64,000 nucleotides of DNA, taken from positions 636,978 to 700,977 of the forward strand of contig NZ_KB849212.1 in assembly GCF_000368025.1 (NCBI RefSeq), read 5' to 3'. A program made the translations under genes and the position numbers. The notes below the pieces were generated by a model that was given only the letters and a program-made list of their open reading frames with translations, made no database searches and was not told where the DNA came from. Origin of the DNA: Acinetobacter parvus DSM 16617 = CIP 108168 (GTDB taxonomy: Bacteria; Pseudomonadota; Gammaproteobacteria; Pseudomonadales; Moraxellaceae). Positions 42,188 to 50,472 of this stretch are shown here, piece after piece; position 1 is the first letter of the stretch, and each line of letters begins with the position of its first letter.

Positions 42188-42324
42188 GGCTTTATTCCCA
42201 TATCAATCTAATTTGATCATACCTAATCTTGGCTGACCTTCACAAAAACAGCAATGAATTTGCGTTGCAAAAAACTTAAAAGGTACAAAATGCACAATTT
42301 TTAACATCTTGGCAAGTACACTTT

Positions 42325-42975
42325 TTATTGCAATGCCTTTTTACGACCCTGTCCAATCAAAAAAACCTCTTTTGACCGAGCGCGTGACGCCGCAGGTTTG
42401 GCTGTTTTTAATACATCAAAACCATCAACCACCTGTTTTCTAAACTCATCAAATCCTGAACCCTGGAACACCTTAACCACAAACTGTCCATTTGGTCCTA
42501 AAACTTTCTGAGCAAAATCCAGTGCCAACTCACACAAATAAATTTGGCGTGGCTGGTCGACAGCCCTATTACCTGATGTATTGGGGGCCATATCAGAAAT
42601 TACAATATCTACCTGACGACCATTTAAAATATTTAACAATTTTTCGAAGACTTCCTCTTCCCTAAAGTCACCCTGTAAAAAGGTCACATCTGGAAGCGCA
42701 TCCATTGGCAGGATATCCGATGCAATCACCAAACCATTGGCACCGACCAGCTTACCTGCGATCTGTGACCAGCTACCAGGTGCCGCGCCCAGATCGACAA
42801 CCGTCATACCAGGTTTAATCAGTTTATATTTTTCTTGGATTTCGAGTAACTTATATGCTGCGCGTGCGCGATACCCCTCTTTCTGCGCCTTTTTAACAAA
42901 AGGATCATCCAGATGCTCTCTCATCCACGCACGACTGCTTTTCGACAATTTTTGATTGGTAATGCGTGTCGCCAT
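42325..42975 (-). CDS. rlmE: 23S rRNA 2'-O-ribose methyltransferase RlmE
   Basis: A 216-residue SAM-dependent enzyme that methylates U2552 in the A-loop of 23S rRNA during ribosome assembly. Motifs: SRAWMREHLDDPFVKKAQKEGYRARAAYKLLEI, SAM site TVVDLGAAPGSWSQ, catalytic K-D-K-E elements including DIVISDMAPNTSGN and FVVKVFQGSGF, and the KPAASRARSKEVFLIGQG end. It is divergent from yhbY and lies just upstream of ftsH, as in most relatives. Confidence 0.97.
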   Translation of the reverse strand: MATRITNQKLSKSSRAWMREHLDDPFVKKAQKEGYRARAAYKLLEIQEKYKLIKPGMTVVDLGAAPGSWSQIAGKLVGANGLVIASDILPMDALPDVTFLQGDFREEEVFEKLLNILNGRQVDIVISDMAPNTSGNRAVDQPRQIYLCELALDFAQKVLGPNGQFVVKVFQGSGFDEFRKQVVDGFDVLKTAKPAASRARSKEVFLIGQGRKKALQ

Positions 42976-43202
42976 AACTCACTAAATTTCAAAACACTTC
43001 TGATTGGTCATTGTACGTGAAAATTACTCTCATTACAGTACGGATGTAGCGTAATCACACGAACTTTTACAGATTTTTTTCGATCAACATCATTGGTTAT
43101 TTCAACAGTTTTCTGAATATTTATGATCAGTCTGCCTACTGAATCTATCTTAGGTTTGGGATGCAGGCTATACTAGGTCGTTTTTCAAATCAGGTATTTT
43201 TA

Positions 43203-43529
43203 ATGGCGGCTTTATCTATCCATGAACGTAAGCGTTTGCGTCAAATTGGTCATGCACTTAACCCAGTTGTAATGGTTGGTAGCCACGGTCTTACAGAAAA
43301 CGTCATTGAAGAAACGAATCGTGCGCTAAATGACCATGAACTGATTAAGGTGAAAGTTGCGGGTGAAGACCGTGAGGCGCGTGCGGCAGTGATTGATGCC
43401 CTTGTTGAGGCGACTGGTGCGGAATCGGTACAGAAAATTGGTAAAATTGTTTTGCTTTATAAAAAGGCAGCCAAACAAAACCAGCATCTTTCCAACCTCG
43501 TTCGTTTTGCTCACCTCAGTAATAACTAA
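43203..43529 (+). CDS. yhbY: YhbY-family ribosome assembly RNA-binding protein
   Basis: A 108-residue CRM-domain protein that binds pre-50S ribosomal particles. SIHERKRLRQIGHALNPVVMVGSHGLTENVIEETNRALNDHELIKVKVAG is the CRM fold with the GxxG-like loop VGSHG, and VQKIGKIVLLYKK is the closing strand. I use ATG 43203 (MAALS) rather than an ATG 14 codons upstream, because the family begins here. A TATACT -10-like hexamer lies near 43160. The gene is divergent from rlmE and 3 bp ahead of the DOMON-like gene. Confidence 0.93.
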   Translation: MAALSIHERKRLRQIGHALNPVVMVGSHGLTENVIEETNRALNDHELIKVKVAGEDREARAAVIDALVEATGAESVQKIGKIVLLYKKAAKQNQHLSNLVRFAHLSNN

Positions 43530-43532
43530 GCA

Positions 43533-44069
43533 ATGGCAAGTTATGAATTGTCGGCTTTTGATCGCTTTAACGCCATTACGGTGGTTGGGGCGATTGAGCA
43601 GCAAACACCAGCAACTGTGAATGTTGGTTTCTGGGTGCGTGACCCAAATCAGTTTCTGATTTATCCCGATCAGGTTTCGGAACATCCCCGCCTTGACTTT
43701 TTATGGGAACAGACTTGTTTTGAGATTTTTATTGGTGTGAAAGATGAAGATTTCTATCGTGAAATCAATCTTTCTCCCTCTCAGGCATGGCAGGCCTATC
43801 AATTTGAAGAATATCGCTTTCCAGAAAATATGCCGCCTATAGCTGCCTATGATATTGAGTTGAACCATTTACAACGTACCCACTATGGCTTAAATGTCAG
43901 TGTGGATTTATCCCAGTTTATGCAGCAAAATAAATTGAAATGGGCTGACCTGTATCTTGGTTTAACTGCAGTGTTAAATACCACTCAAGGCATGCATTAC
44001 TTTGCAATGCAGCATAGCAGCCCTCAGGCCGATTTCCATAACAAACGGGATTGGCTGCATAAGTTTTAA
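43533..44069 (+). CDS. DOMON-like domain protein
   Basis: A 178-residue soluble protein of the DOMON-like group. The beta-sandwich pattern is visible: ATVNVGFWVRDPNQFLIYP, LWEQTCFEIFIGVKDEDFYREINLSPSQAWQAYQFEEYR, and a final LYLGLTAVLNTTQGMHYFAMQHSSPQADFH, where the late HSSPQADFH is characteristic. Its function is unknown; some DOMON domains bind heme or sugar. It starts 3 bp after the yhbY stop, so it is co-transcribed with that gene and ends at a shared terminator. Confidence 0.8.
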   Translation: MASYELSAFDRFNAITVVGAIEQQTPATVNVGFWVRDPNQFLIYPDQVSEHPRLDFLWEQTCFEIFIGVKDEDFYREINLSPSQAWQAYQFEEYRFPENMPPIAAYDIELNHLQRTHYGLNVSVDLSQFMQQNKLKWADLYLGLTAVLNTTQGMHYFAMQHSSPQADFHNKRDWLHKF

Positions 44070-44093
44070 CTTTTTTTAATAAGTCTAAAAAAC

Positions 44094-44124
44094 AAAAAAG
44101 CGAGAACTCAATTCTCGCTTTTTT
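44094..44124. terminator. Bidirectional terminator, DOMON-like gene / coiled-coil gene
   Basis: The AAAAAAGCGAGAA / TTCTCGCTTTTTT perfect hairpin is flanked by A and T runs, between two converging genes. Confidence 0.92.
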
Positions 44125-44140
44125 ATTGGCAAGCGATGAC

Positions 44141-44683
44141 TTAGCTTGCACGCACCTTATTCCAGGCTTCAACTGCTTGTTCTTTGGTACGTTTAAAGCT
44201 CTCAGTCAAAGTGTCTTTGTGTTTTACTGAAATCTGGCTAATGTCATCTTTCAGTTCTTTGCTGACTTTGCTTAAGTCTTCAACCAAAGCGTTTAACTCA
44301 GTTTTCAAGGCATTCTTAAATTCAACCAAGTCTTCTTGAGACAAGTTAAACTGGCCCTTGATCACTTCAATACGCTGTAAAATGTCTTGCTTGATTTGTG
44401 CAAACTGATTTTGAACAGCATCATTGAGTTCTTTTGCTTCAGCTTCAATTTTTTCCTGAGTTTCAGCAATGACTTCTTTCGCCTGTTCCTGAGTCTCAGC
44501 AATCACTTCTTTCGCCTTTGCGGTTTTTTCAGCAACAACCTCTTTCGCCTTTGCCGTTTTCTCAGCTACAGCTTCTTTGACTTCTGCCGTCTTTTCCGCC
44601 ACAGCTTCTTTAGCTTTTGCAGTTTTTTCAACAACAACATCTTTCACTTCTTCAGTTGCAGGTGCGGTTTTTGTCTCAGCCAT
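44141..44683 (-). CDS. Ala/Lys/Glu-rich coiled-coil protein with 11-residue repeats (phasin/LEA-like)
   Basis: A 180-residue helical protein. Residues 17-82 are six tandem 11-mers (VVEKTAKAKEA, VAEKTAEVKEA, VAEKTAKAKEV twice, then two IAETQE-type units), the hendecad pattern of LEA-like and apolipoprotein-like amphipathic helices. Residues ~90-180 are a more ordinary coiled coil (FAQIKQDILQRIEVIKGQFNLSQEDLVEF, then KRTKEQAVEAWNKVRA). There is no signal, Cys or Trp-rich core. It could bind a lipid or polymer surface, as phasins do, or protect during desiccation, an Acinetobacter trait. No PHA genes are nearby, so both ideas are only inference. Monocistronic with a terminator. Confidence 0.7.
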   Translation of the reverse strand: MAETKTAPATEEVKDVVVEKTAKAKEAVAEKTAEVKEAVAEKTAKAKEVVAEKTAKAKEVIAETQEQAKEVIAETQEKIEAEAKELNDAVQNQFAQIKQDILQRIEVIKGQFNLSQEDLVEFKNALKTELNALVEDLSKVSKELKDDISQISVKHKDTLTESFKRTKEQAVEAWNKVRAS

Positions 44684-44888
44684 CTTGATTCCCCTCTATA
44701 TTGATCGTTGATTTTTTGGCTATATATAAGATAAAGCGCTTTCCACCTAAAGCCCTAAAAAATTGTTAGACAATTTGCATAATATCTCATGATATATTTA
44801 TAAGAATGACTGATTTTGCAATAGACACCTGTCCATTTAAACTTATAAAAGAAAAACACCAATTCCTGAGTTTAATAGACAAAACACA

Positions 44889-44917
44889 TAGACTTTTCAC
44901 CTACTCATGCGTATAAT
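44889..44917 (+). promoter_or_regulatory. Promoter of the carAB leader
   Basis: TATAAT at 44912-44917 is a consensus -10 box, with TAGACT (44889-44894) 17 bp upstream as a fair -35. Transcription would start at about 44924, giving a leader of about 120 nt before carA, which exactly accommodates the hairpins and the leader peptide. Confidence 0.7.
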
Positions 44918-44932
44918 GCGCTGTTAAGTTAC

Positions 44933-45004
44933 AAGCGAGCAGACTGGAAGGAGGGGCATGTTTTTAAAGACAGCCTGCCTTTTTTTATGTCTTCTCGCTT
45001 TTTT
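44933..45004 (+). promoter_or_regulatory. Two overlapping terminator-like hairpins in the carAB leader (attenuator)
   Basis: Hairpin 1 pairs GCAGACTG (44939-44946) with CAGCCTGC (44971-44978), one mismatch, and is followed by seven T. Hairpin 2 pairs AAGCGAGCAGAC (44933-44944) with GTCTTCTCGCTT (44989-45000), one mismatch, followed by TTTT. Both use GCAGAC, so they cannot form together. Both lie within or before the leader-peptide frame, so ribosome position would decide which forms. This is the layout of transcription attenuation; pyrimidine control is the natural inference for carAB. Confidence 0.6.
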
Positions 45005-45047
45005 ACAGCCCTATTTTTGTGGTTTTAGTTCAGGAGCTTTGGTTTGA
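44958..45047 (+). CDS. carAB leader peptide, 29 residues
   Basis: An ATG with a strong AAGGAGG ribosome site (44948-44954) opens a 29-codon frame. Its product is Phe/Leu/Cys-rich (MFLKTACLFLCLLAFLQPYF, then CGFSSGALV). Most codons are U- and C-rich, and the T-runs of both attenuator hairpins lie within it. Its TGA stop overlaps the carA TTG start (TTGA at 45044-45047), so the leader ribosome ends exactly where carA must start. This resembles the translated, pyrimidine-rich leaders of pyrBI-type attenuation, and Pseudomonas carA is also reported to have a leader-linked control. The peptide itself may have no function. Too short for standard gene calling. Confidence 0.7.
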   Translation: MFLKTACLFLCLLAFLQPYFCGFSSGALV

Positions 45048-46198
45048 GCACCCCCGCCATTTTAGCCCTCGCAGATGGAACGATCTTTAAAGGAACGTCT
45101 ATCGGTGCATCGGGTAGTACGACTGGTGAAGTCGTTTTTAATACAGCCATGACTGGCTACCAGGAAATTTTGACTGACCCAAGTTATGCGCAACAAATTG
45201 TGACGCTGACTTATCCCCATATTGGAAATACAGGCTGTAATAGCGAAGACGTTGAATCTGGTCGCATCCATAAAGTATGGGCCAACGGTTTAATTATTCG
45301 TGATCTTCCTTTATTACATAGTAATTTCCGTTCAGAACAATCTTTAAGTGAATATCTAGAACAACATAATGTTGTTGCCATCGCTGATATTGACACGCGT
45401 AAATTGACACGTATTTTACGTGACAAGGGCGCGCAAAATGGCTGTATCCTTGCTGGCGAAAATATTACAGAAGAAGAAGCCATTGCAAAAGCGCGTGCAT
45501 TCGGCGGCTTAAATGGCCTGGACCTCGCAAAAGAATGCTGTGATCCTGAAGGTTTTGAATGGACCGAGGGTTCCTGGGCTTTAGGTCAGGGCTTTACCCA
45601 ACCTGAATTTAAATTTCATGTCGTTGCATACGATTATGGTGTCAAAACCAACATCTTACGTATGCTCGCAGACCGCGGTTGTAAATTAACAGTTGTTCCT
45701 GCACAAACTCCTGCTGAAAAAGTGCTTGCCTTGAATCCAGATGGCGTGTTCTTGTCAAATGGTCCTGGTGATCCAGCAGCATGTGACTATGCCATTGAAG
45801 CAGTAAAAACGATTGTTGAAACTACGACTTTACCTGTATTTGGTATTTGTTTAGGTCACCAGATTTTGGCGCTCGCTTCTGGCGCGAAAACCATGAAAAT
45901 GAATCATGGACATCATGGTGCGAACCATCCTGTACAAAATCTTGACCCTCTCAGCGAACATCACGGTACAGTGATGATCACTTCGCAGAACCACGGCTTT
46001 GCTGTCGATGAAAGTACTTTACCTGCAAACTTAAAGGTGACACATCGTTCACTGTTTGATGGTACAAACCAAGGTATTCATCGTACTGACAAACCAGCGT
46101 TCAGCTTCCAAGGTCACCCTGAAGCAAGCCCTGGTCCGCATGACTGCGCACCATTGTTCGATCATTTTATTCACTTGATTGAGCAGGCTAAAAAATGA
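45044..46198 (+). CDS. carA: Carbamoyl-phosphate synthase small subunit
   Basis: The 384-residue glutaminase subunit that supplies ammonia to CarB for carbamoyl phosphate, shared by pyrimidine and arginine synthesis. The N-terminal domain opens AILALADGTIFKGTSIGASG. The class I glutamine amidotransferase domain has the nucleophile Cys in PVFGICLGHQILALASG and the His/Glu pair in FSFQGHPEASPGPHD. The start is TTG 45044, which overlaps the leader peptide stop and has CAGGAG 8 bp upstream; no ATG in frame nearby fits the family N-terminus. The weak start and the overlap make carA expression likely dependent on leader translation. Confidence 0.96.
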   Translation: MSTPAILALADGTIFKGTSIGASGSTTGEVVFNTAMTGYQEILTDPSYAQQIVTLTYPHIGNTGCNSEDVESGRIHKVWANGLIIRDLPLLHSNFRSEQSLSEYLEQHNVVAIADIDTRKLTRILRDKGAQNGCILAGENITEEEAIAKARAFGGLNGLDLAKECCDPEGFEWTEGSWALGQGFTQPEFKFHVVAYDYGVKTNILRMLADRGCKLTVVPAQTPAEKVLALNPDGVFLSNGPGDPAACDYAIEAVKTIVETTTLPVFGICLGHQILALASGAKTMKMNHGHHGANHPVQNLDPLSEHHGTVMITSQNHGFAVDESTLPANLKVTHRSLFDGTNQGIHRTDKPAFSFQGHPEASPGPHDCAPLFDHFIHLIEQAKK

Positions 46199-46224
46199 TG
46201 TTTAAGATGAATATTGCGACTACT

Positions 46225-46272
46225 CGAAGCATAGCTTCTCGTCTTGCGTTCGGACGGAGCTTCGCTCCGCTT
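46225..46272 (+). other. Two small hairpins between carA and carB
   Basis: CGAAGCATAGCTTCTC (46225-46240) and CGGAGCTTCGCTCCG (46254-46270 region) form short GC stems without a T-run. The first has the pattern CGAAGC-NNN-GCTTCTC, which recurs at 58354-58369. They could be RNA-processing or stability elements in the carAB message, or a dispersed repeat. Confidence 0.4.
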
Positions 46273-46294
46273 TACCCTCACTCAGGAGCGAATA

Positions 46295-49200
46295 ATGCCT
46301 AAACGCACGGATATTAAAAGCATCTTAATTATTGGTGCTGGTCCTATTGTTATTGGTCAGGCGTGTGAGTTTGACTACTCAGGTGCACAAGCATGTAAGG
46401 CGCTTCGTGAAGAAGGCTACCGTGTTATTTTGGTCAACTCGAATCCAGCGACCATCATGACTGACCCTTCAATGGCAGATGCAACCTATATCGAGCCAAT
46501 CACCTGGCAGACAGTTGCACAGATCATTGAAAAAGAACGTCCAGATGCAGTCCTCCCAACCATGGGCGGTCAAACTGCATTGAACTGTGCGCTTGCATTA
46601 GATGCCAACGGTGTTTTAGAAAAATACAATGTTGAATTAATTGGTGCATCAAAAGAAGCGATTGAAAAAGCAGAAGATCGTAAACTGTTTGACATCGCCA
46701 TGCGTAAAATCGGCTTGGAATGTCCTCGTGCCGATGTTGCTGAAAGTATGGAACATGCACTGGAAATTCAGTCACGTTTTGGCTTCCCAGTGATCATTCG
46801 TCCATCATTTACCATGGGTGGTTCTGGTGGCGGTATCGCATACAATAAAGAAGAATTTATTGAAATCTGTGAACGTGGTTTCGATCTTTCTCCAACTAAA
46901 CAATTATTGATCGACGAATCTTTAATTGGCTGGAAAGAATACGAAATGGAAGTTGTTCGTGACAAAAACGACAACTGTATTATCGTATGTGCGATTGAAA
47001 ACTTTGACCCAATGGGCGTACACACTGGTGACTCAATCACTGTTGCCCCTGCGCAAACACTGACAGATAAAGAATATCAAATCATGCGTAATGCATCGGT
47101 TGCTGTTCTTCGTGAAATCGGTGTTGAAACAGGTGGTTCAAACGTTCAATTCGGTATTAATCCGAAAGATGGTCGTATGGTTGTGATCGAGATGAACCCT
47201 CGTGTTTCTCGTTCATCTGCGCTTGCATCGAAAGCAACAGGTTTCCCGATTGCGAAAATCGCAGCAAAACTTGCAGTTGGCTATACCCTTGATGAATTGA
47301 AAAATGACATCACTGGTGGTATCACTCCTGCAAGCTTCGAACCAGCAATTGACTATGTTGTCACCAAGATTCCTCGCTTCAACTTCGAAAAATTCCCACA
47401 AGCTGAGCCTGTATTGACAACTCAGATGAAATCTGTGGGCGAAGTGATGGCAATTGGTCGTAACTTCCAAGAATCTGTTCAAAAAGCACTTCGTGGTCTT
47501 GAAGTAGGTGTCAGCGGCTTTGATGAAAAAATCGAAGTTGGTACGGCTAATGCCAAAGATATCATCTTAAAAGAACTTAAAGTTCCAGGCCCTGAGCGAA
47601 TTTGGTATGTAGCTGATGCATTCCGTCATGGTTTCTCATTAGATGACGTATTCGAAGCAACTAAGATCGATCGTTGGTTCTTGATCCAAATTGAAGATAT
47701 CGTTAAAACTGAAGCTCAAGTAAAAACTTTAGGTTTTGGTGATTTAAACGCTGATAATATTCGTTCATTCAAACGCAAAGGTTTATCTGACCTTCGTATT
47801 GCTGACTTAATGGGTATTTCACAAAAACAATTCCGTAAACAACGTTGGAACTTGGGTGTCTATCCAGTTTACAAGCGTGTTGATACTTGTGCTGCCGAGT
47901 TTGAATCTGGTACGGCATATATGTACTCAACTTATGATGAGGAATGTGAAGCCAATCCATCGAACCGTGACAAAATCATGGTGATTGGTGGTGGTCCGAA
48001 CCGTATTGGTCAAGGCATTGAGTTTGATTACTGCTGTGTACACGCTGCGCTTGCAATGCGTGATGACGGTTATGAAACCATCATGGTGAACTGTAACCCT
48101 GAAACGGTTTCAACTGACTATGACACATCAGACCGTTTGTACTTCGAACCTGTAACACTGGAAGATGTACTTGAAATCGTACGTACAGAGAAGCCTAAAG
48201 GCGTAATCGTACAGTACGGTGGTCAAACACCATTGAAATTGGCGCGTGCTTTAGAAGAAGCAGGTACACCGATTATTGGAACTTCACCTGATGCGATTGA
48301 CCGTGCAGAAGACCGTGAACGTTTCCAGCAAATGATTCAACGTCTACAGCTTCGCCAACCAAACAACAGCATCGTTAAATCTGCTGAAGAAGGTATTTCA
48401 GAAGCGGCTAAAGTCGGTTATCCATTGGTTGTTCGTCCATCTTATGTATTGGGTGGTCGTGCAATGGAAATCGTGTATAACGAAGACGAGTTAAAACGTT
48501 ATCTTCGTGAAGCGGTTCAGGCATCGAATGAAGCCCCTGTTCTACTTGACCGTTTCCTTGACGATGCAACTGAAGTTGACGTTGACTGCGTATCTGACGG
48601 TAAAGATGTTGTGATCGGCGGTATCATGCAGCACATTGAACAAGCAGGGATTCACTCAGGTGACTCAGCATGTTCGATTCCTCCTTACTCGCTTTCACAA
48701 GAAGTTCAGGATGAAATGCGTCGCCAAACTGTTGCAATGGCAAAAGAACTTGGCGTAATCGGCTTGATGAACGTTCAGTTTGCAGTAAAGGGTGATGATA
48801 TTTACATCCTTGAAGTGAACCCACGTGCATCCCGTACTGTTCCATTCGTATCAAAATGTATTGGTGAGTCTTTAGCAAAAGTTGCTGCACGTTGTATGGC
48901 GGGTCAATCCCTTGAGTCACAAGGTTTCACCAAGGAAATCATTCCGACCCACTTTGCAGTGAAAGAAGCGGTGTTCCCGTTTGCTAAATTCCAGGGTGTT
49001 GACCCAATTCTTGGCCCTGAGATGAAGTCTACAGGCGAAGTGATGGGTGTTGGTACAACATTTGGTGAAGCTTTCTATAAGGCTGTACTTGGCTCAAATG
49101 AACGTTTACCAGGTTTGCCGACTGAAGGTGAAGTGAAGCATGCATTCCTGTCAGTTCGTGAATCGGACAAGAAACACATTGCAAACATTGCCAAGCAGTT

Positions 49201-49528
49201 AATCCAGTATGGCTTTAAACTGGTTGCAACAGGTGGTACCTATCGCGTGCTTAAAGAAGCAGGTTTGGAATGTGAAGCTGTGAATAAAGTCACCGAAGGT
49301 CGTCCACATATTGTAGACCGCTTGAAAAATGGTGAAATTCATCTTATTGTCAACACAACTGAAGGCAAACAAGCTCAATATGACTCTGCCATGATTCGTC
49401 GTGCTGCCCTACAAGGTAAAGTGTATTACACTACGACCATTAATGGTGCTGAGGCTGTTTGCCAAGCATTTGCTGTGAAATTGCCAATGGATGTATACCG
49501 CTTGCAAGATTTACAAACTGTAGGTTAA
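46295..49528 (+). CDS. carB: Carbamoyl-phosphate synthase large subunit
   Basis: The 1077-residue synthase subunit. It uses two ATP to build carbamoyl phosphate from bicarbonate and ammonia passed from CarA. Two homologous halves each begin with a Rossmann-like element (SILIIGAGPIVIGQACEFDYSG and KIMVIGGGPNRIGQGIEFDY) and contain an ATP-grasp domain (FPVIIRPSFTMGGSGGGIA and YPLVVRPSYVLGGRAMEIV). The C-terminal MGS-like domain (residues ~940-1077, GFKLVATGGTYRVLKEAG) binds UMP/IMP-type regulators. ATG 46295 has AGGAG 7 bp upstream. A terminator follows, then greA. Confidence 0.98.
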   Translation: MPKRTDIKSILIIGAGPIVIGQACEFDYSGAQACKALREEGYRVILVNSNPATIMTDPSMADATYIEPITWQTVAQIIEKERPDAVLPTMGGQTALNCALALDANGVLEKYNVELIGASKEAIEKAEDRKLFDIAMRKIGLECPRADVAESMEHALEIQSRFGFPVIIRPSFTMGGSGGGIAYNKEEFIEICERGFDLSPTKQLLIDESLIGWKEYEMEVVRDKNDNCIIVCAIENFDPMGVHTGDSITVAPAQTLTDKEYQIMRNASVAVLREIGVETGGSNVQFGINPKDGRMVVIEMNPRVSRSSALASKATGFPIAKIAAKLAVGYTLDELKNDITGGITPASFEPAIDYVVTKIPRFNFEKFPQAEPVLTTQMKSVGEVMAIGRNFQESVQKALRGLEVGVSGFDEKIEVGTANAKDIILKELKVPGPERIWYVADAFRHGFSLDDVFEATKIDRWFLIQIEDIVKTEAQVKTLGFGDLNADNIRSFKRKGLSDLRIADLMGISQKQFRKQRWNLGVYPVYKRVDTCAAEFESGTAYMYSTYDEECEANPSNRDKIMVIGGGPNRIGQGIEFDYCCVHAALAMRDDGYETIMVNCNPETVSTDYDTSDRLYFEPVTLEDVLEIVRTEKPKGVIVQYGGQTPLKLARALEEAGTPIIGTSPDAIDRAEDRERFQQMIQRLQLRQPNNSIVKSAEEGISEAAKVGYPLVVRPSYVLGGRAMEIVYNEDELKRYLREAVQASNEAPVLLDRFLDDATEVDVDCVSDGKDVVIGGIMQHIEQAGIHSGDSACSIPPYSLSQEVQDEMRRQTVAMAKELGVIGLMNVQFAVKGDDIYILEVNPRASRTVPFVSKCIGESLAKVAARCMAGQSLESQGFTKEIIPTHFAVKEAVFPFAKFQGVDPILGPEMKSTGEVMGVGTTFGEAFYKAVLGSNERLPGLPTEGEVKHAFLSVRESDKKHIANIAKQLIQYGFKLVATGGTYRVLKEAGLECEAVNKVTEGRPHIVDRLKNGEIHLIVNTTEGKQAQYDSAMIRRAALQGKVYYTTTINGAEAVCQAFAVKLPMDVYRLQDLQTVG

Positions 49529-49540
49529 TTCTCTACCGAT

Positions 49541-49577
49541 AAAGTCCCGTCACCTTATCGGTGGCGGGCTTTTTCTT
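49541..49577 (+). terminator. Terminator between carB and greA
   Basis: The CCCGTCACC / GGTGGCGGG hairpin is followed by CTTTTTC and a longer T-run. It would end or thin the carAB transcript before greA. Confidence 0.85.
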
Positions 49578-49619
49578 TTTTTAATCCTGTATTTTCCCAA
49601 CCAATTTAGAGGGACTGAA

Positions 49620-50096
49620 ATGCAACGTTATCCTATGACTCCTGAAGGCAAGGTTGCCTTAGAGAAAGAATTACAACAGCTAAAAACAGTGGATCGCCCA
49701 CGTATTATCCAAGCGATTGCAGAAGCTCGTGAGCACGGTGATTTAAAGGAAAATGCTGAATATCACGCTGCACGTGAACAGCAAGGTTTTTGTGAAGGCC
49801 GTATCCAGGACATCGAAGGCAAACTGGGTGCAGCTCAAGAGATTGATGTCAAAACACTTGAACAAAACGGCCGTGTTGTGTTTGGCGTTACAGTAACTAT
49901 CGAAAACCTAGACACTGAAGAGCGTAAAACTTATAAAATTGTAGGTGATGATGAGGCAGATTTTAAAATCAATAAAATCTCAGTGAACTCACCGATTGCC
50001 CGTGGTCTTTTAGGTAAAAGCGAAGGCGACGAAGCAAAAATTCAAACACCACAAGGTGAAGTTGAATACGAAATCGTCAGTGTGGAATATATCTAA
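49620..50096 (+). CDS. greA: Transcription elongation factor GreA
   Basis: A 158-residue Gre factor that rescues stalled RNA polymerase by RNA cleavage. The coiled-coil tip DLKENAEYHAAREQQGFCEGRIQ is the GreA signature, with its pair of acidic residues. The FKBP-like C-terminal domain ends IQTPQGEVEYEIVSVEYI. The gene order carA-carB-greA is known from pseudomonads. The carB terminator suggests separate tuning. A Gre factor co-regulated with an attenuated operon is a notable pairing, since Gre factors change polymerase pausing. Confidence 0.97.
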   Translation: MQRYPMTPEGKVALEKELQQLKTVDRPRIIQAIAEAREHGDLKENAEYHAAREQQGFCEGRIQDIEGKLGAAQEIDVKTLEQNGRVVFGVTVTIENLDTEERKTYKIVGDDEADFKINKISVNSPIARGLLGKSEGDEAKIQTPQGEVEYEIVSVEYI

Positions 50097-50119
50097 TTCA
50101 TCCACCTGATTAAGTAATT

Positions 50120-50151
50120 AAAGAACTCTTCATCATTTGAAGAGTTCTTTT
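50120..50151 (+). terminator. Intrinsic terminator after greA
   Basis: The AAGAACTCTTC / GAAGAGTTCTT perfect hairpin is followed by TTTG, 24 bp after the greA stop. Confidence 0.88.
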
Positions 50152-50196
50152 GTTTCAGGCATGCTATTTCTAAATACAATAACAATGAGATAAAGA

Positions 50197-50412
50197 ATGC
50201 AAGATCGACTCATAAGTGCATTTATGTATGCAATTGCAGGAATTATTCTGGGTATTGGGATTGCCATCACATGGGGGGTTCATGTGAATTCTACGACCAG
50301 CTCTGCGCTCATTATTTTTAATACGGCTCTACTTTGTGCAGTTCTCGGCTTTGTATTTCCCAATCAAATTCAACGTTTGTTTACTTGGCTTTGGAAATTT
50401 TTCTCCAACTAG
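50197..50412 (+). CDS. Small two-helix membrane protein
   Basis: A 71-residue protein with two hydrophobic helices (AFMYAIAGIILGIGIAITWGV and ALIIFNTALLCAVLGFVF). A short Asn/Thr/Ser loop separates them, and the tail is amphipathic (IQRLFTWLWKFFSN). GAGATAAAG precedes the ATG. I do not recognise a named family; the composition is that of small inner-membrane proteins of unknown function common in Acinetobacter. It is monocistronic, 60 bp ahead of the acetyltransferase gene, which may share its promoter. Confidence 0.65.
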   Translation: MQDRLISAFMYAIAGIILGIGIAITWGVHVNSTTSSALIIFNTALLCAVLGFVFPNQIQRLFTWLWKFFSN

Positions 50413-50472
50413 CACTCTCTCCTGATATAAAAGCTATAATGTCACGGCTTTCTTTTAATATTTTGTCAAGAT

